Source: Chloroflexota bacterium | GTDB taxonomy: Bacteria > Chloroflexota > Anaerolineae > Anaerolineales > Villigracilaceae | Length of the DNA: 35,449 bases | Reading direction: 5' to 3' | Assembly: GCA_016234535.1 (NCBI GenBank) | Contig: JACRBH010000053.1 | Coordinates: 1-35,449 of the forward strand | Part shown: positions 6,846 through 15,096 of the stretch, piece by piece | Layout: each line of letters starts with the position of its first letter | How positions within the stretch are numbered: the first letter of the stretch is position 1 | Position numbers and translations under genes: made by a program | Notes under the pieces: model-generated | What the model saw: only the letters and a program-made list of their open reading frames with translations | Told to the model about the DNA's origin: nothing | Database searches by the model: none

Positions 6846-8150
6846 CTAATACCAGCCCCAATGGCCTTTGAGCATGACCGATAAGGAGGCAAATAGCATC
6901 GCAAGAATGGTTGGTGGAACCGCCACAATCAGCCAACGCTTCCAGCCGATGGAGCCGTGATTGCGTTCCATAAAAGAGTAGGCAACCACATTTGCAGATG
7001 CGCCGATGGGTGTCAGGTTGCCGCCAATGTCAATTCCCAGCGCCAGCGACCAGACCATCAAGCCAAGCGCAGGCATACCAGGAATCGCTGCCAAATCTTT
7101 AAGCACGTAGCTCATGGCCAGCGCCAGCGGGACGTTATCAACAATTCCGCTTGCAAGGCCAGGCAGCCAATGTAAAGCCATGACCAAGCCGCTGTTATTG
7201 GTTGTGGATACGCCTGCCAAACCTTCTGCCATGGATTTGAAAATATCGATCTTTTCCAAACCACCGATCAACACGAACAAACCAGCAAAGAACAGAATGC
7301 TCTCACCATCCACTTTGAGGACGGCTTTTTTGCGGTCTACATTTTTCATGACGAGTAATGCCAAACCAGCAGGGACAAGCGCGGCCGTCGCGGCGTTGAT
7401 GTGAATACCTGTCAGCTCGCTTAACGGGAGGTGAAGCACGAGCAAGATAACTGCCCCTAGAAAACCGACCAGCCCAACGCGAGTCAGATGCGCATGCATG
7501 GGTTCGTTGTGAAGCGATTCGATTTCGGTGATGGTCGCATCGGTCAACAGGCTGTGAGCGTTCATCAAAGATTTGCGATTGGCAAGGTAAAACATTCCAA
7601 GCAACAGAAGCGCGGCAATGGCGGAAATCGGGCCGGTGTGAGTGACGAAATCTGCAAAGTTGAACCCAAGGGTGGTTCCTAAAATCACATTGGGCGGGTC
7701 GCCTACAAGGGTTGCAGCTCCGCCAGTGTTTGCCGCGCACACTTCTGCGATCACCAAGGGTACGGGGTCAAGTTTCAACAAGAGACAGAGTTGCAACGTG
7801 AGCGCGGAGAGGAACAACATGACGGTGATGCTGTCCATGAACATGGCCATAACGGCGGCAAAGACAATCAAAATAATGAAAAGAGAAACCGGGTGATAAT
7901 TAACTTTCTTGAGCGACTTCATTGCCAGCCAGGTAAAGAAGCCAGCCTCTTGGAGAATTGAAACAAGAGTAAACATGCCTGCGAGGAGCCCCAAGGTTTC
8001 CCAGTTGATATAGGATAATGCTTCCATCGGGCTGAGGATGCCGAAAACGATCAGCAGCCCGCCGCCAATCAAAGCCACCCAATGACGGGGGAACTTTTCA
8101 CTTGCGATTGCTATGTAAGCCAGGACGAATATGGTCAAAGTGAAAAACAT
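6846..8150 (-). CDS. ArsB/NhaD-type ion permease
   Basis: A 434-aa polytopic membrane protein of the ion transporter superfamily containing ArsB arsenite pumps and NhaD sodium/proton antiporters. Visible markers are NWETLGLLAGMFTLVSILQEAGFF (residues about 49-72), FMDSITVMLFLSALT, and the conserved AANTGGAATLVGDPPNVILG loop (residues about 135-154). A second copy-like segment reads GIDIGGNLTPIGASANVVAYSFMERNHGSIGW near the C-terminus. The two loop repeats are the family hallmark. Substrate cannot be decided; arsenite, sodium or a dicarboxylate are possible. Start ATG at 8150 has GAGG 6 bases upstream. Its promoter shares motifs with that of gltB, and it is probably cotranscribed with amt, which points to a role tied to nitrogen status (inference). 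Confidence 0.85.
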   Translation of the reverse strand: MFFTLTIFVLAYIAIASEKFPRHWVALIGGGLLIVFGILSPMEALSYINWETLGLLAGMFTLVSILQEAGFFTWLAMKSLKKVNYHPVSLFIILIVFAAVMAMFMDSITVMLFLSALTLQLCLLLKLDPVPLVIAEVCAANTGGAATLVGDPPNVILGTTLGFNFADFVTHTGPISAIAALLLLGMFYLANRKSLMNAHSLLTDATITEIESLHNEPMHAHLTRVGLVGFLGAVILLVLHLPLSELTGIHINAATAALVPAGLALLVMKNVDRKKAVLKVDGESILFFAGLFVLIGGLEKIDIFKSMAEGLAGVSTTNNSGLVMALHWLPGLASGIVDNVPLALAMSYVLKDLAAIPGMPALGLMVWSLALGIDIGGNLTPIGASANVVAYSFMERNHGSIGWKRWLIVAVPPTILAMLFASLSVMLKGHWGWY

Positions 8151-8194
8151 GGACTACCTCGCTTTCGGAAACATGTGGAACTTTTGTTGTTCTT

Positions 8195-8295
8195 ATTTTA
8201 TGGATTTGAGATGATGTGCCTATTACCCCTACGGAGTATTTTGACTGGACAAGTTGGTGATTTACAGATATATGGCTGATAATTTCCTACCCAAA
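8195..8295 (-). promoter_or_regulatory. Promoter and putative activator site of the permease-amt unit
   Basis: In gene orientation: TTTGGGTAGGAAAT (8282-8295), then GGGTAAT (8222-8228), then exactly 21 bases, then a -10 hexamer TAAAAT (8195-8200). The ATG at 8150 is about 38 bases after the predicted start. There is no -35 consensus at the proper place. The same two motifs, with the same 21-base spacing to the -10 box, occur upstream of gltB. The dyad mate of GGGTA is degenerate here (ACTCC). Confidence 0.55.
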
Positions 8296-8367
8296 TGGAG
8301 CATAGGGCGTGAAAAACAAAAAATGACTTGTGAAAAATCAATTCACAAATCATTTCACCTAAACCAT

Positions 8368-8422
8368 GGAGTGCGGACTTCAGTCCGCAATTTCAGCAAA
8401 AGCGGACTGAAGTCCGCGCTCC
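8368..8422. repeat. Paired GCGGACTTCAGTCCGC palindromes
   Basis: Two 16-base near-palindromes, GCGGACTTCAGTCCGC (8373-8388) and GCGGACTGAAGTCCGC (8402-8417), are also complementary to each other and flanked by GGAG/CTCC. The element abuts the gltB stop codon (8422-8424) and could end gltB transcription, though no T-run follows. Confidence 0.7.
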
Positions 8423-11400
8423 TACTCCGTTGCGAATTTCTGTTCTTCCTGCTGACCTAACGGTACAACACGCACAAAAGTATTCTTCCAATCCACCAAA
8501 AGGTTAAGTATTTTCAACGATTCTTCGACTTGATGATTATGTTTCAACTCATCGGCATAGGTTGTCAAAAGGTCGCGCAGGTTTTGCAGGTCGCATTCGC
8601 CCACTTCCTGCACGGATACTTTTGCTCCCTTTGCCAAACGACGCTGAATGGCAGCTTGATCAAAATTGAGATGCGGCTGGAGGCGGAGGTACAACACGCC
8701 GCCCGTCATGCCTGCGCACATCCACGGGCCGGGGTCACCCAACACAAGCACGCGGCCTGAAGTCATGTATTCACACAGGAAACCTTTCACATTGGAGCGC
8801 GCGGCAATAAAACCGAGGCTGTCATTCAGCGGCTTGAGGATTTCGCCGCCGATAATCACATCCGCACCAGAGAGACGGATACAGGCACGTGAATCCGCGT
8901 TACCCTGAACGATGACAACTCCGCCTGTGCCGCCATAGGCGAGGCTCTTCCCAACCGAGCCGTCGATCAATTTGCCGTCGTGGTTGTAGCCTTTCATGAT
9001 GACAACCCGTCCGCCAGAGATGCCTTTGGCAACGCCATCCTGTGCGCCACCTTCGACAAGGATGTGAACGGGATCGGCATTGTACGCGCCAAGTCCATTG
9101 CCAGGGACGGAACTGCTGACAAAATGCAGCGACGTGCGCGGCACAGAATCCGTTTCAATATTATCGAGCGGCTGAAGCCATGTTTCCCTGTGACCGCCCT
9201 GACCACCATGCCCGGGCGACCAATTCCAGTTATTGCGGAAGCGCGTGAGTGCGCCAGTCAAGTGCGTGCCGAGGGCACGGTCAACGGGGGTTACTTTATC
9301 GTCTTCAAACAGAATCCTATCCTGCCGATACGTGGTAAAACTTTCCATCACTAGATTGGAAATCACCGTTGTCAAATGATTGCGCGGACGATGTAAGGGG
9401 CCGCGATCAATGGTCAACATTTCATTCACTGGCAACGAGATCGGAATGGGTTTCGTCAGCAAGAAATCACCGATAGGGATCAGCATTTCTTCAAGGTCAA
9501 TTTTTTCGTGATGCGAAATTTGAATCAGCAAATCAGAGCGGCCAACAATATCCTGTGAATTCTCAATACCAAGTTTAGAGACGATATCTTTGACACCTTC
9601 ACCCAAACCTGTAAATACGTTGACCAATGCCTGCGTGGCCTGCTTAACATCACGCGGGACAAAATGCTTGATGCCATGTCCTGTCGCCTCTTCCTTCGTT
9701 TCAAGCTGGGTGGTGATTCCCGTATGGCATGTGCCACTCTGACAGTCTCTACAGATCGTACAGCCGATGGCAACCATCGGCAGCGTGCCAAAGCCAATTC
9801 GATTCGCGCCGAGGCACATCAGCTTGACCGTGTCCGATGCGGAGCGGACTCCACCGTCAGCCCAGATCTCTACCTTGGAGCGCAACCCTGCCTCCGTTAA
9901 AGCACGATGCGCTTCCACGATTCCAATTTCAGCAGGCAGGCCTACATGTCGCAGGGAATGTTGACGAGCAGCGCCCGTTCCTCCATCGTACCCAGTTAAA
10001 TAAATAATATCGGCATCCGCCTTTGCAACGCCAACGGCGATAATGCCAATGCCAGGCACAACAGGAATTTTGACCGCGACACGCGCCTTGGGATTGATGG
10101 TTTTGAGCTCCTCGATAAATTGCGCGAGGTCTTCGATGGAATAAATATCGTGATTGTTGGACGGCGAGATAAGGTCAACACCCTTTTGCGAATGACGCGC
10201 CGCCGCAACTTTCGCAGTCACTTTGCGCGCGGGCAAATGTCCACCTTCACCAGGTTTCGCGCCTTGCCCAACTTTTATTTCCAAAAGATTTGTGGCGTTG
10301 ATGGTTTCCGCCGTGATGCCAAAACGACCCGACGCAATTTGAATTCCACGATTGAATGGATACTTGCCAAGCAGGTCGGGAATTTCGCCGCCCTCGCCGT
10401 TGAGCGAAAGCATGTTCAAACGGAACGCAGCTTCGGCATATGCCCGATAAGCGGTTTCACCCTGCGAACCAAACGACATGGATGCAATTAAAAACGGGAA
10501 GTTATGCGAAGTGATTCCAAGGTTGACATTATTGGATTCAACAGAAGTTTGTTCGGGATAACGGAAATCCAAAATGTGTCGGATGGTGACAGGGTTGGTT
10601 TTTGCAGTGGTCTGCGTGTGCGCCTCATACTCACCCCAGCCTGATTCACCCTTCCCAAGCTTTCCCGCCGCCTTCCAGATTTTCGGATAAAAATGATTGA
10701 CGCGCGAAAGTTCGCCGCGGCCTGCGCTGTGATATGCCAGTGCGCGTTTCTCAGTGTCGGCATCAATGTCATTCCACTTCAAGCCGCCTTGCTCCGAGCC
10801 GCCATAATTTTTCACACCCAACGCAGAGGCAACAGGATTGCTCAACCCAATGCTGGAAAACAATCTTCCATAGCCGCGCGCTTCATGAATACCCATCGTG
10901 CTGATACATTTTTCAATGCCAGAACGGAGAGCCTTGAAAGTTTTCTTCAAACCTTCGGCTTCCTGCTCATCATTCGTGGCCTTGACTGCTGATTCGAAAA
11001 TCAAATAAGGTGAGATCGCATCCGCACCCATACCGATACACATGATGACATCATGTAAATTGCGAATGGCTCCGCTGCGCACGACCAATCCCACTTGTCG
11101 GCGCAGATTTACCGCTGATTGGGAAGCCATCAAACCAAGGTCTATTTTCCCGCTGTCATTTAATGGCAATGGAGTGGATGAGGACTCAGACGAAGAAAGT
11201 TCAGCAAAGGTTTTACGAAGCGCAAGGTCAACAACGCTAAGAACAAGGATGGGGTCAACCCATCCATTTTGATTCTGGAATGCACCTGAGTCGTCTAAAA
11301 GCAGGAGCTTCGCCCCGTTGCGAACCAAATCGATAGTAGTCTGTGCGAGACGCTCCAAGGCTTGAGGGGTCGTCTCTCCAGCCAATGTGACAGTTTGCAA

Positions 11401-13191
11401 ATGTCCAAATTGCTCATTTGGAAAGCGGCTGGTCAATTGACTCAAAGTGGGGTGGCCTGTTTTTTCTCCATCTTTTACAGAATCCAGCAATATTGGTGTT
11501 TCGAGTGTGAAGGTGGTGTCCTCTCCCAATTCATTGGGCATGAGCGGCGGACGAGCACCGATTATGGTTTGGGTAGAAAAATGCTCCACCTCCCGCTCGC
11601 GGTCAATGGCGGGATTGGTGACAACTGCAACCGCTTCTTTGAAATAGTCCGCGATATTTTGACGTTCGGTGGAAAGGGACGCCAGCGGGCCGTCAAAGCC
11701 GAGCGAGCTGATCGGGTCAATGCCGTTCTTGGCAAGTTCCTGAACCCATTCGCGGTCTTCGCGTCCCCAGCCAAAAGTGGAGAGACGGTTGTCCAAATCA
11801 ACTGTAGACTGAGGATTGTCTTCACCATTCTCTGTAATTTCCAATGGCAACGGCGCACGGGCAATCCGCTTGTTCATCGTTTCGAGAGAGCCAAACCTGC
11901 GCATGGTCAGATTCAACATGCGCTGTTGAATGGCAGGGTAATCAAAGACTTCAACATTGCGTCCGCGGTGAATACGAACGCGCATCTTTTCGCCAGGTGA
12001 AAGTGGAACTGGGTCAACACGTATATCATCCAAATGATAGACACCCTTTTCCGAAGAGAAGAAATACTCCTTTTCTGTGTCACCAAACCAGAGCGGGCGC
12101 AGGCCGAGCGCATCCACACTGAAGACGCATTCATCCCCAAAGCGGGAGATGATTCCCGCTGGGCCTTGGGAATATGGCCCAAATGCCTGACGATAATATT
12201 TATAGATTGTTTGTAATTCAGGGGAGAGTTTTTCCACTTCGCTCAGGATGGGCGGAAAAGCCAATTCCAACGACTCAGTCAGCGAGAAGCGATAATGATG
12301 GATCAACGTGGAAAGCAAACGGTCGAGGTCTTGAGAGTCACTTCCACTTTCCACCAAATTGACGCCGAGCATTTCCGCCTGTTCGCGCAAACGGGCAATC
12401 GTGTTGATCTCGCCGTTGTGCCCAATCAAACTGAAAGGCTGGACGCGCTCAAAACTGGTGGCTGTGTTGGTCGAATAACGCGCATGTCCAATCGTGATGG
12501 CTGTGGTGAAATCAGGGTTGCGCAGTTCGGGGAAATATTGATACAAAGTTTCAATCGAGCCGCGCACTTTGTAAACCACCACATTGCTGGAAAGCGAAGC
12601 AATGGCAACGTTGGTAAATTTTTCAATGCAAAGGGCAAGATCAAAGAGAGTCCGCTCTACATTTTCCAGAGGACCGTTTCGTACCATGCCCGATATCTGC
12701 CACAAATGCGGTACTTGCTGGCGAGCCATTTTTCCAAGTGCCTGTAAGCGCGTTGGCATCGGGTGTTCCAACAGCAGGTCAATATCTCTTTCCTTGAGCA
12801 TATTGATGATTTTGGCTTTGACACCTTGAACATCCGCTTCAGTATTTGGGATCATCAAATGTCCCACAAAGAAGCGGCGATCTTCCGCAAGCCAGCCAGG
12901 CTTGCCCGCCTGTTCCAGCGCCTGTGACCATAACACGCGCGGAATATCGGTCATCACGCCGATGCCATCCCCTTCCCCGTTGACTTCGCCAGAGCGATGC
13001 CCCATGATGCTCAACGCGGCCAATGCGCGTTTCAAATTCCCATGTGTCGCTTCACCATTCTTGCGAACCGATGCAACCAAGGCGCAGGCATCGCGCTCAT
13101 CAAGCCATGTCTTTGTATGAGCAGAGGTCAGCCAGTTGAATGGACTGGAATTTTTATTATCAACGATTTGAGATTGAATGTTGTTTTTCAT
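8422..13191 (-). CDS. gltB: Glutamate synthase, large subunit
   Basis: A 1589-aa GOGAT large chain that transfers the amide of glutamine to 2-oxoglutarate. The N-terminal class II glutaminase domain has Cys36 (DERDACALVAS) after a 35-residue propeptide-like leader, plus HARYSTNT and GHNGEINTIARL. A central domain and the FMN-binding barrel follow (SMSFGSQGETAYRAYAEAA, TGYDGGTGAARQ). A [3Fe-4S] cysteine triad CTICRDCQSGTC lies near residue 1145 (C-x5-C-x4-C). The C-terminal GXGXG beta-helix shows GGRVVIMKG and GGTGGVVIVQG. The residue after the catalytic Cys is Ala, where Gly is usual. Start ATG at 13191 has GAGGTG 5 bases upstream. The NADPH-oxidising small subunit gltD is not adjacent, so the electron donor is open (ferredoxin, or a small subunit encoded elsewhere). 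Confidence 0.95.
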   Translation of the reverse strand: MKNNIQSQIVDNKNSSPFNWLTSAHTKTWLDERDACALVASVRKNGEATHGNLKRALAALSIMGHRSGEVNGEGDGIGVMTDIPRVLWSQALEQAGKPGWLAEDRRFFVGHLMIPNTEADVQGVKAKIINMLKERDIDLLLEHPMPTRLQALGKMARQQVPHLWQISGMVRNGPLENVERTLFDLALCIEKFTNVAIASLSSNVVVYKVRGSIETLYQYFPELRNPDFTTAITIGHARYSTNTATSFERVQPFSLIGHNGEINTIARLREQAEMLGVNLVESGSDSQDLDRLLSTLIHHYRFSLTESLELAFPPILSEVEKLSPELQTIYKYYRQAFGPYSQGPAGIISRFGDECVFSVDALGLRPLWFGDTEKEYFFSSEKGVYHLDDIRVDPVPLSPGEKMRVRIHRGRNVEVFDYPAIQQRMLNLTMRRFGSLETMNKRIARAPLPLEITENGEDNPQSTVDLDNRLSTFGWGREDREWVQELAKNGIDPISSLGFDGPLASLSTERQNIADYFKEAVAVVTNPAIDREREVEHFSTQTIIGARPPLMPNELGEDTTFTLETPILLDSVKDGEKTGHPTLSQLTSRFPNEQFGHLQTVTLAGETTPQALERLAQTTIDLVRNGAKLLLLDDSGAFQNQNGWVDPILVLSVVDLALRKTFAELSSSESSSTPLPLNDSGKIDLGLMASQSAVNLRRQVGLVVRSGAIRNLHDVIMCIGMGADAISPYLIFESAVKATNDEQEAEGLKKTFKALRSGIEKCISTMGIHEARGYGRLFSSIGLSNPVASALGVKNYGGSEQGGLKWNDIDADTEKRALAYHSAGRGELSRVNHFYPKIWKAAGKLGKGESGWGEYEAHTQTTAKTNPVTIRHILDFRYPEQTSVESNNVNLGITSHNFPFLIASMSFGSQGETAYRAYAEAAFRLNMLSLNGEGGEIPDLLGKYPFNRGIQIASGRFGITAETINATNLLEIKVGQGAKPGEGGHLPARKVTAKVAAARHSQKGVDLISPSNNHDIYSIEDLAQFIEELKTINPKARVAVKIPVVPGIGIIAVGVAKADADIIYLTGYDGGTGAARQHSLRHVGLPAEIGIVEAHRALTEAGLRSKVEIWADGGVRSASDTVKLMCLGANRIGFGTLPMVAIGCTICRDCQSGTCHTGITTQLETKEEATGHGIKHFVPRDVKQATQALVNVFTGLGEGVKDIVSKLGIENSQDIVGRSDLLIQISHHEKIDLEEMLIPIGDFLLTKPIPISLPVNEMLTIDRGPLHRPRNHLTTVISNLVMESFTTYRQDRILFEDDKVTPVDRALGTHLTGALTRFRNNWNWSPGHGGQGGHRETWLQPLDNIETDSVPRTSLHFVSSSVPGNGLGAYNADPVHILVEGGAQDGVAKGISGGRVVIMKGYNHDGKLIDGSVGKSLAYGGTGGVVIVQGNADSRACIRLSGADVIIGGEILKPLNDSLGFIAARSNVKGFLCEYMTSGRVLVLGDPGPWMCAGMTGGVLYLRLQPHLNFDQAAIQRRLAKGAKVSVQEVGECDLQNLRDLLTTYADELKHNHQVEESLKILNLLVDWKNTFVRVVPLGQQEEQKFATE

Positions 13192-13233
13192 GGAATCACC
13201 TCATTAATAAAAAGACAATAGATAATTCCATTC

Positions 13234-13304
13234 ATCATAGAGTAATAAAAAATTAATACTATTACCCATAAGGGTACACTTCCAAAAAATATTTCCTACC
13301 CAAA
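13234..13304 (-). promoter_or_regulatory. gltB promoter with dyad TACCC-N4-GGGTA
   Basis: In gene orientation: TTTGGGTAGGAAAT (13291-13304), the perfect dyad TACCCTTATGGGTA (13263-13276), 21 bases, then -10 TATGAT (13234-13239). The dyad centre falls at about -42 relative to the predicted start. That is the position used by CRP/FNR-family class II activators; NtcA, a nitrogen regulator of that family, acts there too. No -35 consensus is present. The leader would be about 36 bases. The regulator identity is inference. Confidence 0.6.
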
Positions 13305-13321
13305 CAGGTTATGCAAAATCA

Positions 13322-13350
13322 TTGACATATCCCGCATGAGTAGTAGAATA
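13322..13350 (+). promoter_or_regulatory. Sigma-70-type promoter of the short unit divergent from gltB
   Basis: A perfect TTGACA (13322-13327) is followed after 16 bases by TAGAAT (13344-13349). The predicted start is about 13356. Confidence 0.6.
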
Positions 13351-13357
13351 CGCCCCA

Positions 13358-13480
13358 ATGTTTACGCAATCTGTTTTCTGTTTTGAGACCAAGTCCAAGC
13401 GCAAGCCCATGTCTACAACTTCGGTTGTCGGATCTGGGCATGTTTCGGTTAAACAGGAAATAGGCAAACACATGCCGTAA
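13358..13480 (+). CDS. Possible leaderless 40-aa small protein (alternative to the small RNA)
   Basis: The frame begins at an ATG 8 bases after the -10 hexamer of the unit's promoter and ends with TAA at 13478, before the terminator. The peptide begins MFTQSVFCFETKSKRKPM and is basic with no recognised domain. The strong RNA foldback inside it argues that the RNA matters more than the peptide. Both could be true. Confidence 0.2.
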   Translation: MFTQSVFCFETKSKRKPMSTTSVVGSGHVSVKQEIGKHMP

Positions 13481-13506
13481 TTCATTTTATCTACCTGACT
13501 ACCCAA

Positions 13507-13536
13507 AACGCTCTCCGATAACGGAGGGCGTTTTTT
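13507..13536 (+). terminator. Rho-independent terminator of the short unit
   Basis: AACGCTCTCCG (13507-13517), loop ATAA, then CGGAGGGCGTT (13522-13532), giving 11 pairs with one G-T wobble, and a run of T after the stem to 13536. Confidence 0.85.
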
Positions 13537-13547
13537 ATTTTCACTTT

Positions 13548-13634
13548 ATGTCATTGCGAGGGCGGTAGCCCGAAGCAATCTCCTCATTTTGTTGGAGATT
13601 GCTTCGTCGCAACGAACGCTCCTCGCAATGACAT
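13548..13634. repeat. Intact TCATTGCGAGG inverted repeat before the lysine cluster
   Basis: The arms ATGTCATTGCGAGG (13548-13561) and CCTCGCAATGACAT (13621-13634) are perfectly complementary. An inner pair GAAGCAATCTCC/GGAGATTGCTTC strengthens the fold. Its translation gives the CHCEERSLRRSNL peptide, familiar as a spurious product of this repeat type. The element ends 15 bases before the homocitrate synthase start, so any lysine-cluster promoter lies inside or before it. Confidence 0.8.
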
Positions 13635-13649
13635 GCCGAAGGAGAATTC

Positions 13650-15035
13650 ATGTTTGAAATTTTGGATACAACTTTACGCGAAGGCGAACAGACCCCTTTC
13701 GTCAACTTTACGGTGGAGGAAAAGGTGCAAATCGCGCGGATGCTTGACTCGGTGGGTGTGGATATGATCGAGGCTGGCGACCCATCTGTCTCACCAAATG
13801 TTGCCAAGGCGATCAAGCGCATCGCATCTCTCGGACTTCGGGCTGAGGTGGTCGCCCATTCAGTTGCTTCACGCCTCGGTATTGACAAAGCAAAAGCCTG
13901 CGGTGCGGATCGGGTTGCCATTTTTTACGCCACCTCAAAAATTCATTTGGATGCGAAACTGCATAAAACACAAGAGCAAGCCATTGCCATTATTCAAGAG
14001 CATGTGTCGTATGCGCGCAGCTTGGGATTGAGAGTCCGCTATACGCCTGAGGATGCGACACGGACCGACTTTGATTTTTTGGTTCAAGTTTGTAATGCCG
14101 CCCTAGAAGCAGGCGCGGACAGAATTAGCTTTGCGGACACGCTGGGCATCATGCAGCCGCATGTGATGTATGAAAAAGTCTGCGCTTTACGTGGACGACT
14201 GCTGCCATGCAAAATTGACCTGCACTGCCACAACGATTACGGGTTGGCCCTTGCCAACGCCATGGCAGGGATTCGCGCAGGCGCGGACTGCATCCACACC
14301 ACAGTGAATGGACTCGGCGAACGCACGGGCATTCCTGACCTCGCAGAGACAGTCATGTCATTTCGGAATTTGGAAGGAAGTGAAAAGTTCAATGTCCAGC
14401 CATTGATGGATGTCTCTGGTTACCTTGAAAAAGTCTCGGGATTTTTCCTCGCGCCGAACAAACCGATCACAGGTCAAAATGCTTTCAGTCACAAAAGCGG
14501 AGTCCATACGAACGGCATTCTCAAAGACCCGCGCACCTATGAACCGTTCGACCCTGCCATTTTGGGAAGGGAACGCAAAATCATCATTGACAAATACACG
14601 GGCAAAAGCGCGGTTGCCTCACGGCTGGACGAATACGGAATCGAAGTCAGCGCGGCAGAGTTGGAAGTGATCGTTTCGCGCATCAAGAATATGGGCGACG
14701 AGCGGAAACAGCTTTTCGACGCAGATATTCTGGAGATCGCCGAGCAGGTCACGGGTAGGGAGATCGACGTCATCCCGCACGATATCAGCGCGATGGTCAT
14801 GCTGGAAGTTGAGTCGCATGTATACACGTCGGCAGTCGTGCGTCGCCTGCGAGGAATCCAACACGTGAACAATGTCTACGAGATCACAGGTGATTACGAC
14901 ATCAACGCATTTGTCAGCGTGGAGAACGTGATGGCGCTGAATAATTTGATCGAGGAAATTCGCACAGTGCAGGGCGTCAAACGAACTGAGACGCGCATGG
15001 TGTTGAAAAAATATAACGGAAATGGAAAAACGTAG
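13650..15035 (+). CDS. Homocitrate synthase with C-terminal RAM-type domain
   Basis: A 461-aa member of the homocitrate/2-isopropylmalate synthase family. The catalytic TIM barrel begins ILDTTLREGEQTP (residues 4-16). It carries the metal-binding DLHCHNDYGLALANAMAG near residue 190 and NGLGERTGIPDLAE, followed by GQNAFSHKSGVHTNGIL. The family condenses acetyl-CoA with 2-oxoglutarate (homocitrate) or a related 2-oxoacid. Homocitrate is favoured because lysX and homoaconitase-type genes follow. The last 80 residues (AMVMLEVESHVYTSAVVRRL then DYDINAFVSVENVMALNNLIEEI) look like the Lrp/AsnC ligand-binding (RAM) fold and not the LeuA regulatory domain. This suggests allosteric control by an amino acid, plausibly lysine. 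AAGGAG lies 8 bases before the ATG. Confidence 0.88.
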   Translation: MFEILDTTLREGEQTPFVNFTVEEKVQIARMLDSVGVDMIEAGDPSVSPNVAKAIKRIASLGLRAEVVAHSVASRLGIDKAKACGADRVAIFYATSKIHLDAKLHKTQEQAIAIIQEHVSYARSLGLRVRYTPEDATRTDFDFLVQVCNAALEAGADRISFADTLGIMQPHVMYEKVCALRGRLLPCKIDLHCHNDYGLALANAMAGIRAGADCIHTTVNGLGERTGIPDLAETVMSFRNLEGSEKFNVQPLMDVSGYLEKVSGFFLAPNKPITGQNAFSHKSGVHTNGILKDPRTYEPFDPAILGRERKIIIDKYTGKSAVASRLDEYGIEVSAAELEVIVSRIKNMGDERKQLFDADILEIAEQVTGREIDVIPHDISAMVMLEVESHVYTSAVVRRLRGIQHVNNVYEITGDYDINAFVSVENVMALNNLIEEIRTVQGVKRTETRMVLKKYNGNGKT

Positions 15036-15079
15036 TGACGACTTTAGTCGTTCTTAAAAACAGCGACTGAAGTCGCTAC
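15032..15079. repeat. GCGACT-type palindromic repeat at the stop of homocitrate synthase
   Basis: GTAGTGACGACTTTAGTCG pairs with GCGACTGAAGTCGCTAC (15063-15079), and each half is itself palindromic. The left end overlaps the stop codon (15033-15035). Confidence 0.6.
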
Positions 15080-15096
15080 TACCCCAAAGGAGAATC

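Larger units (their letters stand above)
13356..13536 (+). ncRNA. Candidate structured small RNA (about 180 nt) divergent from gltB
   Basis: The unit is bounded by a TTGACA/TAGAAT promoter and a rho-independent terminator. Between them a long foldback is visible. CTGTTTTCTGTTT (13371-13383) pairs over 13 positions with AAACAGGAAATAG (13451-13463). It is extended by GTTT and GC against GCAAAC (13464-13469). Inside, GCCCA/TGGGC (13405-13409, 13435-13439) and ACAAC-TTCG-GTTGT (13415-13428) form an apical hairpin with a UUCG loop. A closing stem, a large inner bubble and an apical hairpin before a terminator recall 6S RNA in outline, but no 6S sequence motif was recognised. An ATG at 13358 opens a 40-codon frame in the same transcript, so a leaderless small gene is the alternative. 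Confidence 0.45.

Noticed and set aside
11362..12000. 212-codon plus-strand frame opposite gltB
   Set aside because: It lies inside the well-conserved gltB coding region on the opposite strand. The translation has no recognisable domain and resembles the usual shadow frame.
13309..13506. 65-codon open frame on the minus strand with several cysteines, in the gap before the lysine cluster (tempting as LysW)
   Set aside because: It lacks the paired CPxC/CPDC knuckles and the acidic C-terminal EDWGE-like end of LysW. It is the antisense of the structured short unit and reads through the plus-strand terminator.
13356..13649. Lysine riboswitch or T-box leader controlling homocitrate synthase
   Set aside because: No lysine-riboswitch core or T-box motif (TGG-N-ACC) was found, and the only clear RNA fold ends in a terminator more than 100 bases before the gene.
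13541..13921. 126-codon minus-strand frame beginning inside the homocitrate synthase gene
   Set aside because: It ends in CHCEERSLRRSNLQQNEEIAS, the translation of the TCATTGCGAGG repeat, and its first half is antisense to homocitrate synthase.
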